DNA of 64,000 bases from Pseudoxanthomonas sp. J31 (GTDB taxonomy: Bacteria; Pseudomonadota; Gammaproteobacteria; Xanthomonadales; Xanthomonadaceae). The DNA is taken from positions 310,001 to 374,000 of the forward strand of contig NZ_AZNZ01000001.1 of NCBI RefSeq assembly GCF_000510725.1, in the 5' to 3' direction. How positions within the stretch are numbered: position 1 is the stretch's first letter; each line of letters opens with the position of its first letter. The notes beneath the pieces were generated by a model. That model did not search any database. It was not told the DNA's origin and saw only the letters and a program-made list of their open reading frames with translations. The position numbers were made by a program, and so were the translations under genes. This document shows positions 55,202 to 64,000 of the stretch, in pieces.

Positions 55202-55705
55202 TCAGTCAGGCACATCCAGCGCCAGTGTCTCCTTGACCTCCTCCATCACGATGTAGCTCTTGGACTCGCGCACGTGCGGCAGGGTCAGCAGGCTGCTGCC
55301 CAGCAGCCGGCGGTAGGAGGCCATCTCGGTGATGCGCGCCTTGATCAGGTAGTCGAAGTCGCCGGAGACCAGGTGGCATTCCAGCACGTTGGGCAGCTTC
55401 AGCGCGGCGCGGCGGAATTCCTCGAAGATGTCGCCGGACTTGTAGGCCAGGCTGATCTGCACGAACACCAGCAGGCTGGCGCCCAGGTGCTGCGGATTGA
55501 GGCGGGCGTGGTAGCCGGTGATCACCCCGTCGCGCTCCAGCCGGCGCACGCGCTCGGTGCAGGGCGTGGTCGACAGGCCCACGCGCTCGCCCAGCTCGGT
55601 GAAGGAGATGCGGCCCTCCTCCTGCAGGATGCGCAGGATGTGGCGGTCGATCCGGTCCAGGTGGCGTGGACGGTCGCCGCGCAGGCGTTCGGGGCGGGCG
55701 GGCAT
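55202..55705 (-). CDS. Lrp/AsnC-family regulator of D-alanine catabolism
   Basis: 167-residue leucine-responsive regulator type protein: HTH about 22-68 (DRHILRILQEEGRISFTELGERVGLSTTPCTERV) and the RAM ligand-binding domain after it (GASLLVFVQISL, CHLVSGDFDYLI). GGAGG before the ATG at 55705; a longer start at 55804 lacks this. Divergent from dadA-alr. In E. coli Lrp and in pseudomonads an Lrp-type DadR activate dadA on L-alanine, so the same role is likely. Confidence 0.9.
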   Translation of the reverse strand: MPARPERLRGDRPRHLDRIDRHILRILQEEGRISFTELGERVGLSTTPCTERVRRLERDGVITGYHARLNPQHLGASLLVFVQISLAYKSGDIFEEFRRAALKLPNVLECHLVSGDFDYLIKARITEMASYRRLLGSSLLTLPHVRESKSYIVMEEVKETLALDVPD

Positions 55706-55756
55706 GGAAACCTCCGTGGAAGCGGCCTGTGGCAGTGCAAAGGCCGGCTGGCGGGA

Positions 55757-55807
55757 AGAAAAACAGAAAATAATCCTGGAATCGTGGCGGTAGTATGCGC
55801 GCATTCC
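55757..55807. promoter_or_regulatory. AT-rich control region between lrp-type gene and dadA
   Basis: Within the 149-bp divergent gap lies an unusually AT-rich patch (55757-55776, rich in A), a TAGTAT hexamer (55791-55796) that could be the dadA -10 box, a 10-bp palindrome ATGCGCGCAT (55795-55804), and a GGAAT/ATTCC dyad (55778-55782, 55803-55807). Likely Lrp-type regulator binding sites. Confidence 0.5.
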
Positions 55808-55854
55808 ATGGCTCCGGCGCTTCGGGGCAGTGAAAGCTCCTGACGGAGGGTGCG

Positions 55855-57165
55855 ATGCAGCGGGTCCTGGTTCTTGGCAGTGGCGTGATTGGCGTGGCCA
55901 GCGCGTGGTATCTGGCGCGCGCCGGCTTCGAGGTGGCCGTGGTCGACCGCGAGCCGGGCCCGGCGCGCGGCGCCAGCTTCGCCAACGCCGGACAGATCTC
56001 GCCGGGCTATGCTTCGCCCTGGGCGGCGCCGGGCGTGCCGCTGAAGGCGATCAAGTGGCTGTTCCAGGAACACGCCCCGCTGGCGATCCGCCTGACCTCC
56101 GACCCGGCCCAGTACCGCTGGCTGTGGCAGATGCTGCGCAACTGCACCGCCGGCCGCTACGCGGTGAACAAGGAGCGCATGGTGCGGCTGGCCGAGTACA
56201 GCCGCGACTGCATGGACGAGCTGGCGCGCGAGACCGGGCTGAGCTGGGAAGGCCGCAAGCTGGGCACCACCCAGCTGTTCCGCACCCAGGCCCAGCTGGA
56301 CGCCGCGGCGCGCGACATCGCGGTGCTGGAGCAGGCCGGCGTGCCCTACGAGGTGCTGGACCGCGCCGGCATCGCCCGCGTGGAGCCGGCGCTGGCCGCC
56401 GCCTCCGGCCTGCTGGTGGGCGGCCTGCGCCTGCCCGGCGACCAGACCGGCGACTGCCAGCTGTTCAGCGAGCGCCTGGCGGCGATGGCCGCGGCGCAGG
56501 GCGTGGAGTTCCGCTACGGCGCGACCATCGAGGCGATCGAGTCAGATGGCGAGCGCGTCACCGGCGTGCGCATCGACGGCCGCGTCGAGACCGCCGACCG
56601 CTACGTGCTGGCGCTGGGCAGCTGGTCGCCGCGGCTGCTGCGGCCGCTGGGCATCGACCTGCCGGTGTACCCGCTCAAGGGCTACTCGCTGACCATCCCG
56701 ATCACCGATCCGGAGATGGCGCCGACCTCGACCATCCTCGACGAGACCTACAAGATCGCCATCACCCGCTTCGACCAGCGCATCCGCGTTGGCGGCATGG
56801 CCGAGGTGGCCGGCTTCGACCTGCGCCTGGATCCGCGCCGGCGCGCGACCCTGGAGAAGGTGGTCAACGATCTCTACCCGCGTGGCGGCGACCTGTCCCG
56901 GGCCACGTTCTGGACCGGCCTGCGCCCGGCCACGCCCGACGGCACCCCGGTGGTGGGCGAGACCCGCCTGCGCAACCTGTACCTCAACACCGGCCACGGC
57001 ACCCTGGGCTGGACCATGGCCTGCGGTTCCGGCCGCTACCTGGCCGACGTGATCGCGCGCCAGCCCACCGGCATCCGCCGCGAGGGCCTGGACATCTCGC
57101 GCTACGGCCGCGGCGGCGCGCGCGGCGACGGCAAGGGCCCGGTTCCGGCGACAATGTCGCCCTGA
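55855..57165 (+). CDS. dadA: D-amino-acid dehydrogenase small subunit, DadA-type
   Basis: 436-residue FAD enzyme oxidising D-alanine to pyruvate and ammonia at the inner membrane, feeding electrons to the respiratory chain. FAD dinucleotide motif [15 protein letters not shown] (5-19), [26 protein letters not shown] and the C-terminal [16 protein letters not shown]. Typical length. GACGGAGGG upstream is a good ribosome site. alr follows after 52 bp, the usual dadAX order for catabolism of L-alanine by way of D-alanine. Confidence 0.97.
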   Translation: MQRVLVLGSGVIGVASAWYLARAGFEVAVVDREPGPARGASFANAGQISPGYASPWAAPGVPLKAIKWLFQEHAPLAIRLTSDPAQYRWLWQMLRNCTAGRYAVNKERMVRLAEYSRDCMDELARETGLSWEGRKLGTTQLFRTQAQLDAAARDIAVLEQAGVPYEVLDRAGIARVEPALAAASGLLVGGLRLPGDQTGDCQLFSERLAAMAAAQGVEFRYGATIEAIESDGERVTGVRIDGRVETADRYVLALGSWSPRLLRPLGIDLPVYPLKGYSLTIPITDPEMAPTSTILDETYKIAITRFDQRIRVGGMAEVAGFDLRLDPRRRATLEKVVNDLYPRGGDLSRATFWTGLRPATPDGTPVVGETRLRNLYLNTGHGTLGWTMACGSGRYLADVIARQPTGIRREGLDISRYGRGGARGDGKGPVPATMSP

Positions 57166-57217
57166 TCCGGCGCGCATCCGCACACCGCTTCCCCGTTCCC
57201 GCTGCCCCCTGCCTGCC

Positions 57218-58288
57218 ATGCGTCCCGCCCGCGCCCTGATCGACCTTTCCGCCCTGCGCCACAACTACCGCCTGGCACGCAGCCTCGGCGGCGGGCGCGC
57301 GCTGGCGGTGGTCAAGGCCGATGCCTACGGCCACGGCGCCGTGCGCTGCGCCGCGGCGCTGGAGCCGGAGGCCGACGGCTTCGCGGTGGCCTGCATCGAG
57401 GAGGCGCTGGTCCTGCGCGAGGCCGGGATCCGCAAGCCGATCCTGCTGCTGGAGGGCTTCTTCGAGGCTTCCGAACTGCCGCTGCTGCTGCAGCACGACC
57501 TGTGGTGCGTGGTCCACGCACCCTGGCAGGTGGAGGCGCTGGAGCGCACGCCGCTGCCGGCGCCGCTGACGGTGTGGCTGAAGCTGGACTCGGGCATGCA
57601 CCGCGTGGGCATCGGCGCCGACGACTACGCCGCCACCTGGCGCCGGCTGGAGGCGCTGCCGCACGTGCGCGTGGTGGTGAAGATGAGCCATTTCGCGCGC
57701 GCCGACGAACTGGACTGCGCGCGCACCCGCGAGCAGCTGGACACCTTCGCCCGCGCCACCGCCGGGCTGCCGGGCCAGACCAGCATCTGCAACTCGCCGG
57801 CGCTGCTGGGCTGGCCGCAGGCACGCGGCGACTGGGCGCGCCCGGGCCTGATGCTGTACGGCGTCTCGCCGTTCGCCCAGGACCACGACCTGGCCGCGCA
57901 GCTGCGCCCGGTGATGACCCTGGAGTCGAAGGTGATCGCGGTGCGCGAGCTGCCCGCGGGCGAACCGGTGGGTTACGGCGCGCGCTTCGTCACCGAGGCG
58001 CCCGCCCGGGTGGGTGTGGTGGCGACGGGCTATGCCGACGGCTACCCGCAGTTCGCGGTCAACGGCACCCCGGTGGCGATCGATGGCCGCCCCGGGCGCC
58101 TCGTCGGCCGGGTGTCGATGGACATGCTCACCGTGGACCTGACCGACCACCCGCACGCCGGGGTCGGCAGCGTGGTCGAGCTGTGGGGCAGCCGGGTGCC
58201 GGCCGCGCAGGTGGTGGCGCACAGCCAGACCAGCAGCTACCGCCTGCTGTGCGCGGTCAAGCGCGTGCCGCTGCAGTACCAGGACTGA
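57218..58288 (+). CDS. dadX: Alanine racemase, catabolic DadX type
   Basis: 356-residue PLP enzyme interconverting L- and D-alanine. PLP lysine K33 in [11 protein letters not shown], catalytic tyrosine Y253 in VGYGARF, and [20 protein letters not shown]. Placement behind dadA argues for the catabolic racemase (dadX) rather than biosynthetic alr, although the two cannot be separated from sequence alone. The product serves both peptidoglycan and the dehydrogenase. Confidence 0.93.
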   Translation: MRPARALIDLSALRHNYRLARSLGGGRALAVVKADAYGHGAVRCAAALEPEADGFAVACIEEALVLREAGIRKPILLLEGFFEASELPLLLQHDLWCVVHAPWQVEALERTPLPAPLTVWLKLDSGMHRVGIGADDYAATWRRLEALPHVRVVVKMSHFARADELDCARTREQLDTFARATAGLPGQTSICNSPALLGWPQARGDWARPGLMLYGVSPFAQDHDLAAQLRPVMTLESKVIAVRELPAGEPVGYGARFVTEAPARVGVVATGYADGYPQFAVNGTPVAIDGRPGRLVGRVSMDMLTVDLTDHPHAGVGSVVELWGSRVPAAQVVAHSQTSSYRLLCAVKRVPLQYQD

Positions 58289-58382
58289 GCCCGCGCGGGC
58301 GCGGCGCGCAGGCCATCCTCCCGCGGGATGGGCCCGGCGCGCGGACTACTTGATGCAGCGGCCGGTGCCGCCACGTTTTCCG

Positions 58383-58408
58383 GCCAGCCCCGCGGGGCTG
58401 GCTTTTTC
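58383..58408 (+). terminator. Intrinsic terminator after dadX
   Basis: Perfect 20-bp palindrome (58383-58402, arms GCCAGCCCCG / CGGGGCTGGC) followed by TTTTTC. Confidence 0.8.
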
Positions 58409-58445
58409 ATGTGCCGGCGGGTGTCCGCCATGCACGGAAGAAGAC

Positions 58446-58486
58446 GGACAGCCGGGCCATGGAGGGGAGGAGCGGCCCGGCTGTCC
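58446..58486 (-). terminator. Terminator-like hairpin at end of the amino-sugar operon
   Basis: Perfect 13-bp stem (58446-58458 with 58474-58486) and 15-nt loop, 10 bp downstream (minus strand) of the BadF-type kinase stop; followed by a pyrimidine-rich stretch. Confidence 0.65.
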
Positions 58487-58496
58487 TTGGGGGAAA

Positions 58497-59444
58497 TCAG
58501 GCCGGGATGGACACGCCGGCCAGGCGCGCGGCATACAGCGCCGCGCCGTAGTGCGGCGGATGCTTTGGCGCGGTCGGCACGAACCCGGCATCGGCCCGGG
58601 CCAGGGCCTCGCGGAACGGCTGCAGCAGCAGTTCGCCGGCGCTGAAGGCGCCGCCGGACCAGGACAGCGGCACCGGCGTGCCGGCCGGGAACCGCAATTC
58701 CCGGTGCAGGGCCAGCGCGATCGCCGCCAACTCCCGCGCCGCGTCGGAGAAGATCGCCAGCGCCACCGCGTCGCCCGCGGCCGCCGCCTCGCTGACCAGC
58801 CGCGACAGCTGCGCCAGCTCGCCGCGCGCCAGGCCGCCGGCGCCGTTGATCCGCGCGCACAGGTCCAGGTCGCGCTGCAGGCCGAGGGCGCGGTTGAACA
58901 CCGCGTGCAGCGGGCCCTTCGGCAAGCGGCCGTCGCTCATGCGCGAATACGCGTTGAGGCCGCGCACCGCGATCCAGTAGGCCGAGCCCTCGTCGGAGAA
59001 CACCTCGCCCCAGCCGCCCACGCGCGCCGCGCGTCCCTGGTACTGGCCGTAGCCGATCGAGCCGGTGCCGGCGACGATGTTGATGCCGTCGGCGCAGGCC
59101 AGCGAGCCGGCCCAGCCGCAGACCATGTCGTTGCCGCACGCGTAGCGGTCGTGGCCGAGCAGCTCGCCCGGGATCGCGTCCAGCTGCTGGTCGACGCCGC
59201 CGTCCTCGCCATGGCAGGGCAGGCCGAAGAACGCATGGGCGATGCCGGCGCGGTCGACGCCGGCCTGGGTCACCACCTGGGCGATGCCCTCGCCAAGCAC
59301 GCGCACCGCTCCCTCGACGCCGACCTGGGTGACGTCGGTGGTGCCGAGCTGGGCCTCCGCCAGCACCTTGCCGCTGGCGTCGATCAGGACGAAGCGGGTC
59401 TTGGTGCCGCCACCGTCCACGCCGAGGAAGCAGGGCGCGTCCAT
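58497..59444 (-). CDS. BadF/BadG-type N-acetylhexosamine kinase
   Basis: 315-residue ASKHA-fold ATPase. N-terminal phosphate loop LGVDGGGTKTRF (7-18), second phosphate loop GTGSIGYG, GGWGEVFSDEGSAYW, and a C-terminal WSGGAF adenosine motif: pattern of the GlcNAc/GalNAc kinase branch rather than the (R)-2-hydroxyglutaryl-CoA dehydratase activator, which has a cysteine-cluster motif absent here. Its ATG overlaps the TGA of agaS by one base. In this operon the likely substrate is N-acetylgalactosamine or galactosamine. Confidence 0.85.
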   Translation of the reverse strand: MDAPCFLGVDGGGTKTRFVLIDASGKVLAEAQLGTTDVTQVGVEGAVRVLGEGIAQVVTQAGVDRAGIAHAFFGLPCHGEDGGVDQQLDAIPGELLGHDRYACGNDMVCGWAGSLACADGINIVAGTGSIGYGQYQGRAARVGGWGEVFSDEGSAYWIAVRGLNAYSRMSDGRLPKGPLHAVFNRALGLQRDLDLCARINGAGGLARGELAQLSRLVSEAAAAGDAVALAIFSDAARELAAIALALHRELRFPAGTPVPLSWSGGAFSAGELLLQPFREALARADAGFVPTAPKHPPHYGAALYAARLAGVSIPA

Positions 59445-60601
59445 CAGCCCTCCAGCGGATGCAGGGTCACGCCCTGGACCACGCGGTTGACCAGCCCCTG
59501 CGGGTTGGGATTGTCCGGGGCCAGGCCCAGCGCGCGCGAGGCGAAGAACGCGTAGACCTGGGCGGCGGCGATGTACGGCCACAGCAGGTCCGCGTCCGGC
59601 GCCTGCTCCATGCCCTCCAGCACGATGCTGCTGGCCAGGTGCCCGGCGCGCGGGCGCGCGGTCACCTCGACCACGTGCGCGGCGCGGCCGTCGCGGCGCA
59701 GCTCGTCGATCAGGTCGTGGTCGTAGCGGCAGGTGAGCGGGTCGTTGGACACGAACACGAACACCACGGTGCGCTCGCTGACGAAGGTCTTCGGCCCGTG
59801 GCGGAAGCCCAGCGGCGAATCGAAGCAGGTGGCCACCGCGCCGTTGGTCAGCTCGCCCAGCTTCAGCGTGGCCTCGCGCGCCAGGCCCTGGAACAGGCCG
59901 CTGCCCAGGTAGACCACGCGCTCGAACTTCTGCTCGGCCAGGGTCCTGAGCACCTTGCGCTTGCCGGCGATCACCCTGGCCATGGCATTGGCCAGCGGAC
60001 CGATGCGCGCGTCCAGGGCGCCGTCGGCGGAGAACGCGGCCAGGGTGGCGTACATCATGCAGCTGAAGCTGGAGGTCATGGCGAAGCTTTCGTCATGGGT
60101 TTCCTCCGGCAGCTGGATGGTCAGCGCCTGGCGCACGTCCAGGTTGGCCAGGCCGCCCTTCGGATTGCAGGTGACCACCAGGTGGCGCACGTCCTTGACC
60201 AGCTTCTCGGCCAGGTCGACCGCGGCCAGGCTCTCGGGGCTGTTGCCCGAGCGGCCGAAGGACACCAGCAGCAGCGGCTGCTCCGGGTCCAGGTACAGGC
60301 GCGGGCAGCCGACGATGTCGGTGGTCGGCACCGCGTCCACGCGCGCCGCCACCTGGCGGTCCAGCAGCGGGGCCAGGCACTGGCCGATGTAGGCCGAGGT
60401 GCCGGCGCCGGTGAGGATCACCCGCGCGTTGGGATTGCCCGCCACCGGCGCGATGAACGCGGCCAGTTCGGCATGCATCTGCGCGACCAGGGCATGGGTG
60501 CGCACGAGCATGCGCGGCTGCTGCTCGATCTCGCGCGCGGTGGCCAGCGCCTTGGCGGCGGCCAGTTCGGATTCGGGGATGCCCAGGAACTCAGTGGTCA
60601 T
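59444..60601 (-). CDS. agaS: AgaS-type SIS-domain sugar isomerase/deaminase
   Basis: 385 residues with two SIS domains: N-terminal VILTGAGTSAYIG (about 61-73), VSFGRSGNSPES, and C-terminal VVYLGSGLFQGLAREATLKLGEL. This layout with the long linker is that of AgaS, which converts galactosamine-6-phosphate to tagatose-6-phosphate with release of ammonia. Start overlaps the gatZ end by 11 bp. Next gene encodes the kinase. Confidence 0.9.
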   Translation of the reverse strand: MTTEFLGIPESELAAAKALATAREIEQQPRMLVRTHALVAQMHAELAAFIAPVAGNPNARVILTGAGTSAYIGQCLAPLLDRQVAARVDAVPTTDIVGCPRLYLDPEQPLLLVSFGRSGNSPESLAAVDLAEKLVKDVRHLVVTCNPKGGLANLDVRQALTIQLPEETHDESFAMTSSFSCMMYATLAAFSADGALDARIGPLANAMARVIAGKRKVLRTLAEQKFERVVYLGSGLFQGLAREATLKLGELTNGAVATCFDSPLGFRHGPKTFVSERTVVFVFVSNDPLTCRYDHDLIDELRRDGRAAHVVEVTARPRAGHLASSIVLEGMEQAPDADLLWPYIAAAQVYAFFASRALGLAPDNPNPQGLVNRVVQGVTLHPLEG

Positions 60602-61880
60602 TAGCGATGCTGCAGGCGAAGTGGTAGTCGTTGAGGACGGAGATGACGTGGGCCACGGCCAGGTCGTGCGGATCGTTGCCGGCCAGGCCGTCGCGCAGCT
60701 CGGCCAGCGCGCGCGGCAGGTACTGGCCGACCAGCGAGATCGGTGCCGGGTTGGCGCGCAGGTTGGCGAACAGGCGCTGGCGCGAGGCCTCGATCGCCGG
60801 GTCGGGCCAGTAGTAGCGGATGCGGTCGCTGAGGCTGTAGTTGAGGTCGACGGTCAGCTGCTGGCCGCGCGAGTGGTAGTAGCGTTGCCAGTACTTCGGC
60901 TCGGCGCGCATGCGGTCCAGCGCGGTCTCGCGCAGCTCGGCGCGCGCGTCCGGGGCGATCCACTCGCGCTCGATCGCGTCCAGCGCCCACAGCGCCTCGC
61001 GCAGGGCGAAGGTCAGGCCGGGGCCGACCTTGAGGATGGCGAAGTGGTCGCGCACCAGCGCGGCCAGCGCGTTGCGGGTCTGGTAGTCGGTGGAATGGGC
61101 CTCGAACACCATGCCCGGCACCGACTCGATCGCCTGGCTCAGGGCGGCGGCCTTCTCCGGCACGTAGTCCACCACCTGGTGGTGGTCGAACTCCACGCCC
61201 GGTTGCACCACCGAGGCGATCACCCGCTCCCAGGCTGCTTCCAGGCCGGCGGCCAGGAACGCGTCCCTGTGCGCCTGGATCGTGGCCAGCGCCGCCGCGG
61301 GCGTGGTCACCGCCAGCCCTTCGATGGCTTCGGTGGCGCCGCCCGGCACCGGCACCTCGGTGCCGATCACGTACACCGGCGCCTCGCCGCCGGCCTGCCG
61401 CCATGCGGCCTCGGCGGCCTGGCACAGGCGCACCGCGCGGCGGACGATCTCCGCTTCCGGCAGTGGTTCCGGATCGCCGGCGCAGGCCATGGAGCAGTCC
61501 AGGTGGATCTTGCGGAAGCCTGCGGCCACGTAGGCGGCCACCATCACCTCGGCCTTGGCCATCGCCTGTTCCGGGTCCAGCGCGGTCCACGGGTTGGGGC
61601 CGAGGTGGTCGCCGCCGAGCACGATCCGCGCCGGGTCGAAGCCGACCTTGGCGGCGATGCCGTGGACGAAGGCGACGAAGTCGGCCGGGGTCATGCCGGT
61701 GTAGCCGCCGTCCTGGTTGACCTGGTTGCAGGTCGCCTCGAACAGGACGAAGGGCAGGCCGGCGCGCTGCGCATGGCGCAGCGAGGCCTCGATGACGATG
61801 GGGTGGGCCGAGCAGATCGAGGTCACGCCGCAGGGGATGCCCTGCTTGTGGCGCGCGACCAGGTCCTGGAGAACGTGCAT
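60591..61880 (-). CDS. Tagatose-1,6-bisphosphate aldolase subunit GatZ/KbaZ
   Basis: 429-residue D-tagatose-bisphosphate aldolase non-catalytic subunit type protein: VTSICSAHP, FEATCNQVNQDGGYTGM, GGDHLGPNPW, FEAHSTDYQT and a C-terminal VSVLNDYHFAC-like end. Together with a GatY/KbaY class II aldolase, family members support cleavage of tagatose-1,6-bisphosphate; no gatY is in the visible part. GAGG precedes the ATG at 61880. Intergenic distance to the transporter is 32 bp; overlaps agaS. Confidence 0.88.
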   Translation of the reverse strand: MHVLQDLVARHKQGIPCGVTSICSAHPIVIEASLRHAQRAGLPFVLFEATCNQVNQDGGYTGMTPADFVAFVHGIAAKVGFDPARIVLGGDHLGPNPWTALDPEQAMAKAEVMVAAYVAAGFRKIHLDCSMACAGDPEPLPEAEIVRRAVRLCQAAEAAWRQAGGEAPVYVIGTEVPVPGGATEAIEGLAVTTPAAALATIQAHRDAFLAAGLEAAWERVIASVVQPGVEFDHHQVVDYVPEKAAALSQAIESVPGMVFEAHSTDYQTRNALAALVRDHFAILKVGPGLTFALREALWALDAIEREWIAPDARAELRETALDRMRAEPKYWQRYYHSRGQQLTVDLNYSLSDRIRYYWPDPAIEASRQRLFANLRANPAPISLVGQYLPRALAELRDGLAGNDPHDLAVAHVISVLNDYHFACSIANDH

Positions 61881-61912
61881 GGGAAACGAACCTCGGGGGA
61901 GGGGAGCGGGGG

Positions 61913-62812
61913 TCAGGGGGATTGCAGCGGCGCTTCCTGCTCCGGCTCCAGGGCCAGCAGCAGGGATGCCACCAGGGCCAGCGCCAGGCCGACCAGCTTC
62001 AGCGGGCCGGGCACGACGCCGGCGAAGAGCAGGGACACGGCCGCGGTGACCAGCGGGCCGCCGCAGTTGCTCAGCGGCGCCACCACGATCGCCTTGCCGT
62101 AGCGGAAGGCATAGACCAGGCACAGCGCGCCGATGGCGTTGAGCACCTGGATGCCCGCCGCCAGCCAGGGGCCGTCCCAGCCGGTGTTCACCGGCTGGCC
62201 GAAGTCGGTCATCGACCAGGCCACCGGGATCAGCGCGACCGCGCCGAGCGCCATGTAGAAGAAGATGCTTTCGGCGCTGACCGTGTGGTTGGCCAGCTTC
62301 ATGAAGTAGGCCTGCACGCCCCAGGCGGCCATGATCAGCAGCGCGTACACGAACCAGCCCAGGCCTTCGCCGCCACCGCCGAAGCCGAGGTCCAGCAGCG
62401 GCAGCGCGACCAGTGCCAGGACGATGCCCAGCGCGCCCATGCGGCCGGTGCGCTCGCGCAGCAGCACGAACGACAGGGCGATGGTCACCACCGGCGACAG
62501 CGAGATGACCGGGAAGATGAAGTAGGCCGGGCCCACGGTCAGGGCGTGGAACAGGACCATCTGGCCGCCGGCGCCGAGCAGGCCGATCAGCAGGCCGTAG
62601 GCCACCGCGCGCGGGGTGCGGTCCAGCTTCCAGCCATTGCGCCACAGCACGAAGGTCGCCGGCGGGATCATGGTCAGCGCCCACACGCAGTACACCAGGG
62701 TGTCCGGGAAGCCGCGCTCGGCCGAGAGCGAGGACAGCGCGCCCCAGATGCCCCACAGCACCACGGTGGCCAGGGCATAGCCCAGCCAGCTGCGCCTGGG
62801 CACCGCGCTCAT
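61913..62812 (-). CDS. EamA/DMT-superfamily sugar or metabolite transporter
   Basis: 299 residues with about ten predicted membrane segments in the two-fold EamA repeat pattern (LGYALATVVLWGIWG at the start, VVAPLSNCGGPLVTAAVSLLFAG in the second repeat). Overlaps the glycosidase stop by 4 bp (ATGA), so translation is coupled. Operon placement suggests uptake or efflux of the sugar or a product; DMT permeases for amino sugars are not a well-known class, which makes this member interesting. Confidence 0.85.
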   Translation of the reverse strand: MSAVPRRSWLGYALATVVLWGIWGALSSLSAERGFPDTLVYCVWALTMIPPATFVLWRNGWKLDRTPRAVAYGLLIGLLGAGGQMVLFHALTVGPAYFIFPVISLSPVVTIALSFVLLRERTGRMGALGIVLALVALPLLDLGFGGGGEGLGWFVYALLIMAAWGVQAYFMKLANHTVSAESIFFYMALGAVALIPVAWSMTDFGQPVNTGWDGPWLAAGIQVLNAIGALCLVYAFRYGKAIVVAPLSNCGGPLVTAAVSLLFAGVVPGPLKLVGLALALVASLLLALEPEQEAPLQSP

Positions 62813-64000
62813 GCGGCCACCTCCGGGGTGGCCTGCAGGAACAGGAAGCGGTTGAAGGACACCTGCAGGGTGTTGGCCTTCGCGTCCACCACGCCCAGGT
62901 CCACGCCGTTGAACAGGTCGCGCACCTTGTAGCGGCCCTTGCCCAGGCCGCGCAGCTGCACCGGGCCCTGGTACTGGGGCGCGTAGAAGGTGTAGTACAT
63001 GGCGCCGTTCTTGCGGATGGCGTGCGCCTCGGGGCGGTCGAAGCCGATGTCGTACAGCGCGCCCAGGTACTCGCCCCGCGGCAGCATGTGCTCGCGGTAC
63101 AGGCCGACCCACTTCTCCCACAGCTGCTCGCGCTCGCCGGCCAGCAGCAGGCCGCCGGGCGGCGGGGTGAGCTTGGGGTTCTCCACGTCCTTCGGCCAGG
63201 TGAACTTGGTCGAGATCACCGCGCCGATGCCGACGCTGCTGGCCCAGTCGTCACCGTTGTCGCTCAGCTCGACGTGGTCGCCGGCGTAGCTGCTGCGGGA
63301 ACCGGCCAGGGCCTTGAAGGTCTTGCCCTTGTGCCGGACCTGCCAGGACGAGAGCGGGTCGGAGGAGGGGAACTGGTCGGTGCCCGGCAGGCTGTGGAAG
63401 GACAGCGCGGTGCCGCAGGGGCACAGCTCCACCACCGCCTCCGGGTTGGCCTCGTGCGCGGCGCGGTGGATGGCCTCCCAGAACCTGGGCAGGGCGCGGC
63501 AGGACTCGTCCGGGTCGGCGTGGTTGTGCGCCGGGTTGTGGCAGGCGGCCACGCCGTTGAGGTGGTGGCCGTCGAGCTTGAGGCCCTCGAAGCCCCAGTC
63601 GCCGATGATCTTCTTCACCAGGGCCACGTAGTAGTCCACCACCGGCTGGTGGCCGGGGCACTGGGTCAGCGAGTTCCACCAGGTCACGGTCTGGAAGCCG
63701 CCGTCGGCGTCCAGCAGCAGCCAGTCCGGATGCTTGAACAGGACCTCGCTGCCCGGGTCGGCGGCCAGCGGCGCCAGCCACAGGCGCGGCCGCAGGCCCT
63801 GGGCCTTGATGTCGGCCACGAAGCGGCGCATGTCGGCGTCGCCATTGGGGAACTTCTTCGGGTCCAGCTGCCAGTCGCCTTCGTTGTTCTGCCAGCCGTC
63901 GTCCAGCACCACCCACTCGAAGCCCAGCTCTTTGACCTTGGGCAGGGTGCCGAGCACCTGGTCGAAGGTGAAGTCGCGCTCGTAGCCCCAGGCGCACCAC
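62809..64000 (-). CDS. Glycoside hydrolase family 36 alpha-galactosidase-like enzyme, 5' end outside window
   Basis: Partial: 397 residues read to the window edge, open upstream, so the start lies beyond 64000. Seen: WCAWGYERDF at the edge, WVVLDDGWQ, LRPRLWLAPLAADPGS, and the nucleophile motif LKLDGHH (D at about visible residue 143), with SSDPLSSWQ downstream as acid/base region; all are GH36 features. A TIM barrel with C-terminal beta domain is expected. Substrate may be alpha-galactoside or alpha-N-acetylgalactosaminide; the operon's amino-sugar genes favour the latter. First visible gene of the operon. Confidence 0.85.
   Translation of the reverse strand, partial: WCAWGYERDFTFDQVLGTLPKVKELGFEWVVLDDGWQNNEGDWQLDPKKFPNGDADMRRFVADIKAQGLRPRLWLAPLAADPGSEVLFKHPDWLLLDADGGFQTVTWWNSLTQCPGHQPVVDYYVALVKKIIGDWGFEGLKLDGHHLNGVAACHNPAHNHADPDESCRALPRFWEAIHRAAHEANPEAVVELCPCGTALSFHSLPGTDQFPSSDPLSSWQVRHKGKTFKALAGSRSSYAGDHVELSDNGDDWASSVGIGAVISTKFTWPKDVENPKLTPPPGGLLLAGEREQLWEKWVGLYREHMLPRGEYLGALYDIGFDRPEAHAIRKNGAMYYTFYAPQYQGPVQLRGLGKGRYKVRDLFNGVDLGVVDAKANTLQVSFNRFLFLQATPEVAA

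Noticed and set aside
53339-55843. An 834-codon open frame overlapping prc on the same strand
   Set aside because: Arginine/glycine-rich shadow in the +1-type frame of prc; prc carries the complete PDZ and Ser-Lys protease motifs.
58328-58645. Small plus-strand ORF after dadX
   Set aside because: It runs through two terminator hairpins and into the antisense of the kinase gene; no ribosome site.

Overview
The window is one contiguous, gene-dense, very GC-rich chromosomal segment. Gene content and order point to a gamma-proteobacterium of the Xanthomonadaceae/Lysobacteraceae (Xanthomonas, Lysobacter, Pseudoxanthomonas or Luteimonas type): algR next to hemC, the ybeD-lipB-lipA cluster close to dacC, an opgH gene of about 645 codons, and strings of short degenerate heptamer repeats between genes. 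No tRNA, rRNA, CRISPR array, insertion sequence or prophage was recognised. Most genes are core housekeeping genes.

Layout. 1-8.4 kb: 3' part of acs, a LuxR-type response regulator, opgH, a carboxylesterase, algR-hemC, a WYL regulator and a small membrane protein carrying a run of 12 G. 8.4-16.1 kb: two different S9 oligopeptidases in tandem, a DUF454 membrane protein, lptM, dapF, a DUF484 gene and xerC. 16.2-21.3 kb: DoxX and YjbR genes, a zinc alcohol dehydrogenase with a small partner, then hslVU behind a likely heat-shock promoter. 21.3-28.4 kb, minus strand: a ligase-associated DNA damage operon (exonuclease, ATP-dependent ligase, Lhr-like helicase, PdeM phosphoesterase) and a yeast-Fcy1-like deaminase. 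28.4-31.7 kb: a marR-emrB-emrA efflux operon, divergent from ubiE. 31.7-36.6 kb: ubiE, an M1 aminopeptidase lipoprotein, another lipoprotein, a small membrane protein and a PfkB kinase.

36.9-46.5 kb is a cell-shape and peptidoglycan block in the order mreB-mreC-mreD-mrdA-rodA-mltB-rlpA-dacC, mostly joined by 4-bp ATGA overlaps. After it come two paralogous exported CsgG-like proteins that each end in an SH3-like domain, a convergent LpxR-type lipid A deacylase, ybeD-lipB, lipA and the Prc protease. 55.2-58.3 kb is a D-alanine catabolic locus: an Lrp-type regulator divergent from dadA-alr. 58.5-64 kb is a tightly overlapping minus-strand operon for an alpha-galactoside or galactosamine sugar: a GH36 enzyme (cut by the window edge), an EamA transporter, GatZ/KbaZ, AgaS and a BadF-type amino-sugar kinase.

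Signals beyond the genes: (1) inverted arms of degenerate 7-bp units around acs/regulator and hslV/hslU, with single arms next to lrp and inside the mreC reading frame; (2) at least nine genes with a TATAAT-like hexamer ending 6-7 bp before the start codon, which predicts leaderless mRNAs, including a possible seven-codon leader ORF whose stop overlaps the xerC start; (3) a MarR dyad overlapping its own -10 box. Functions are inferred from motifs and gene context read by eye; no database search was possible.
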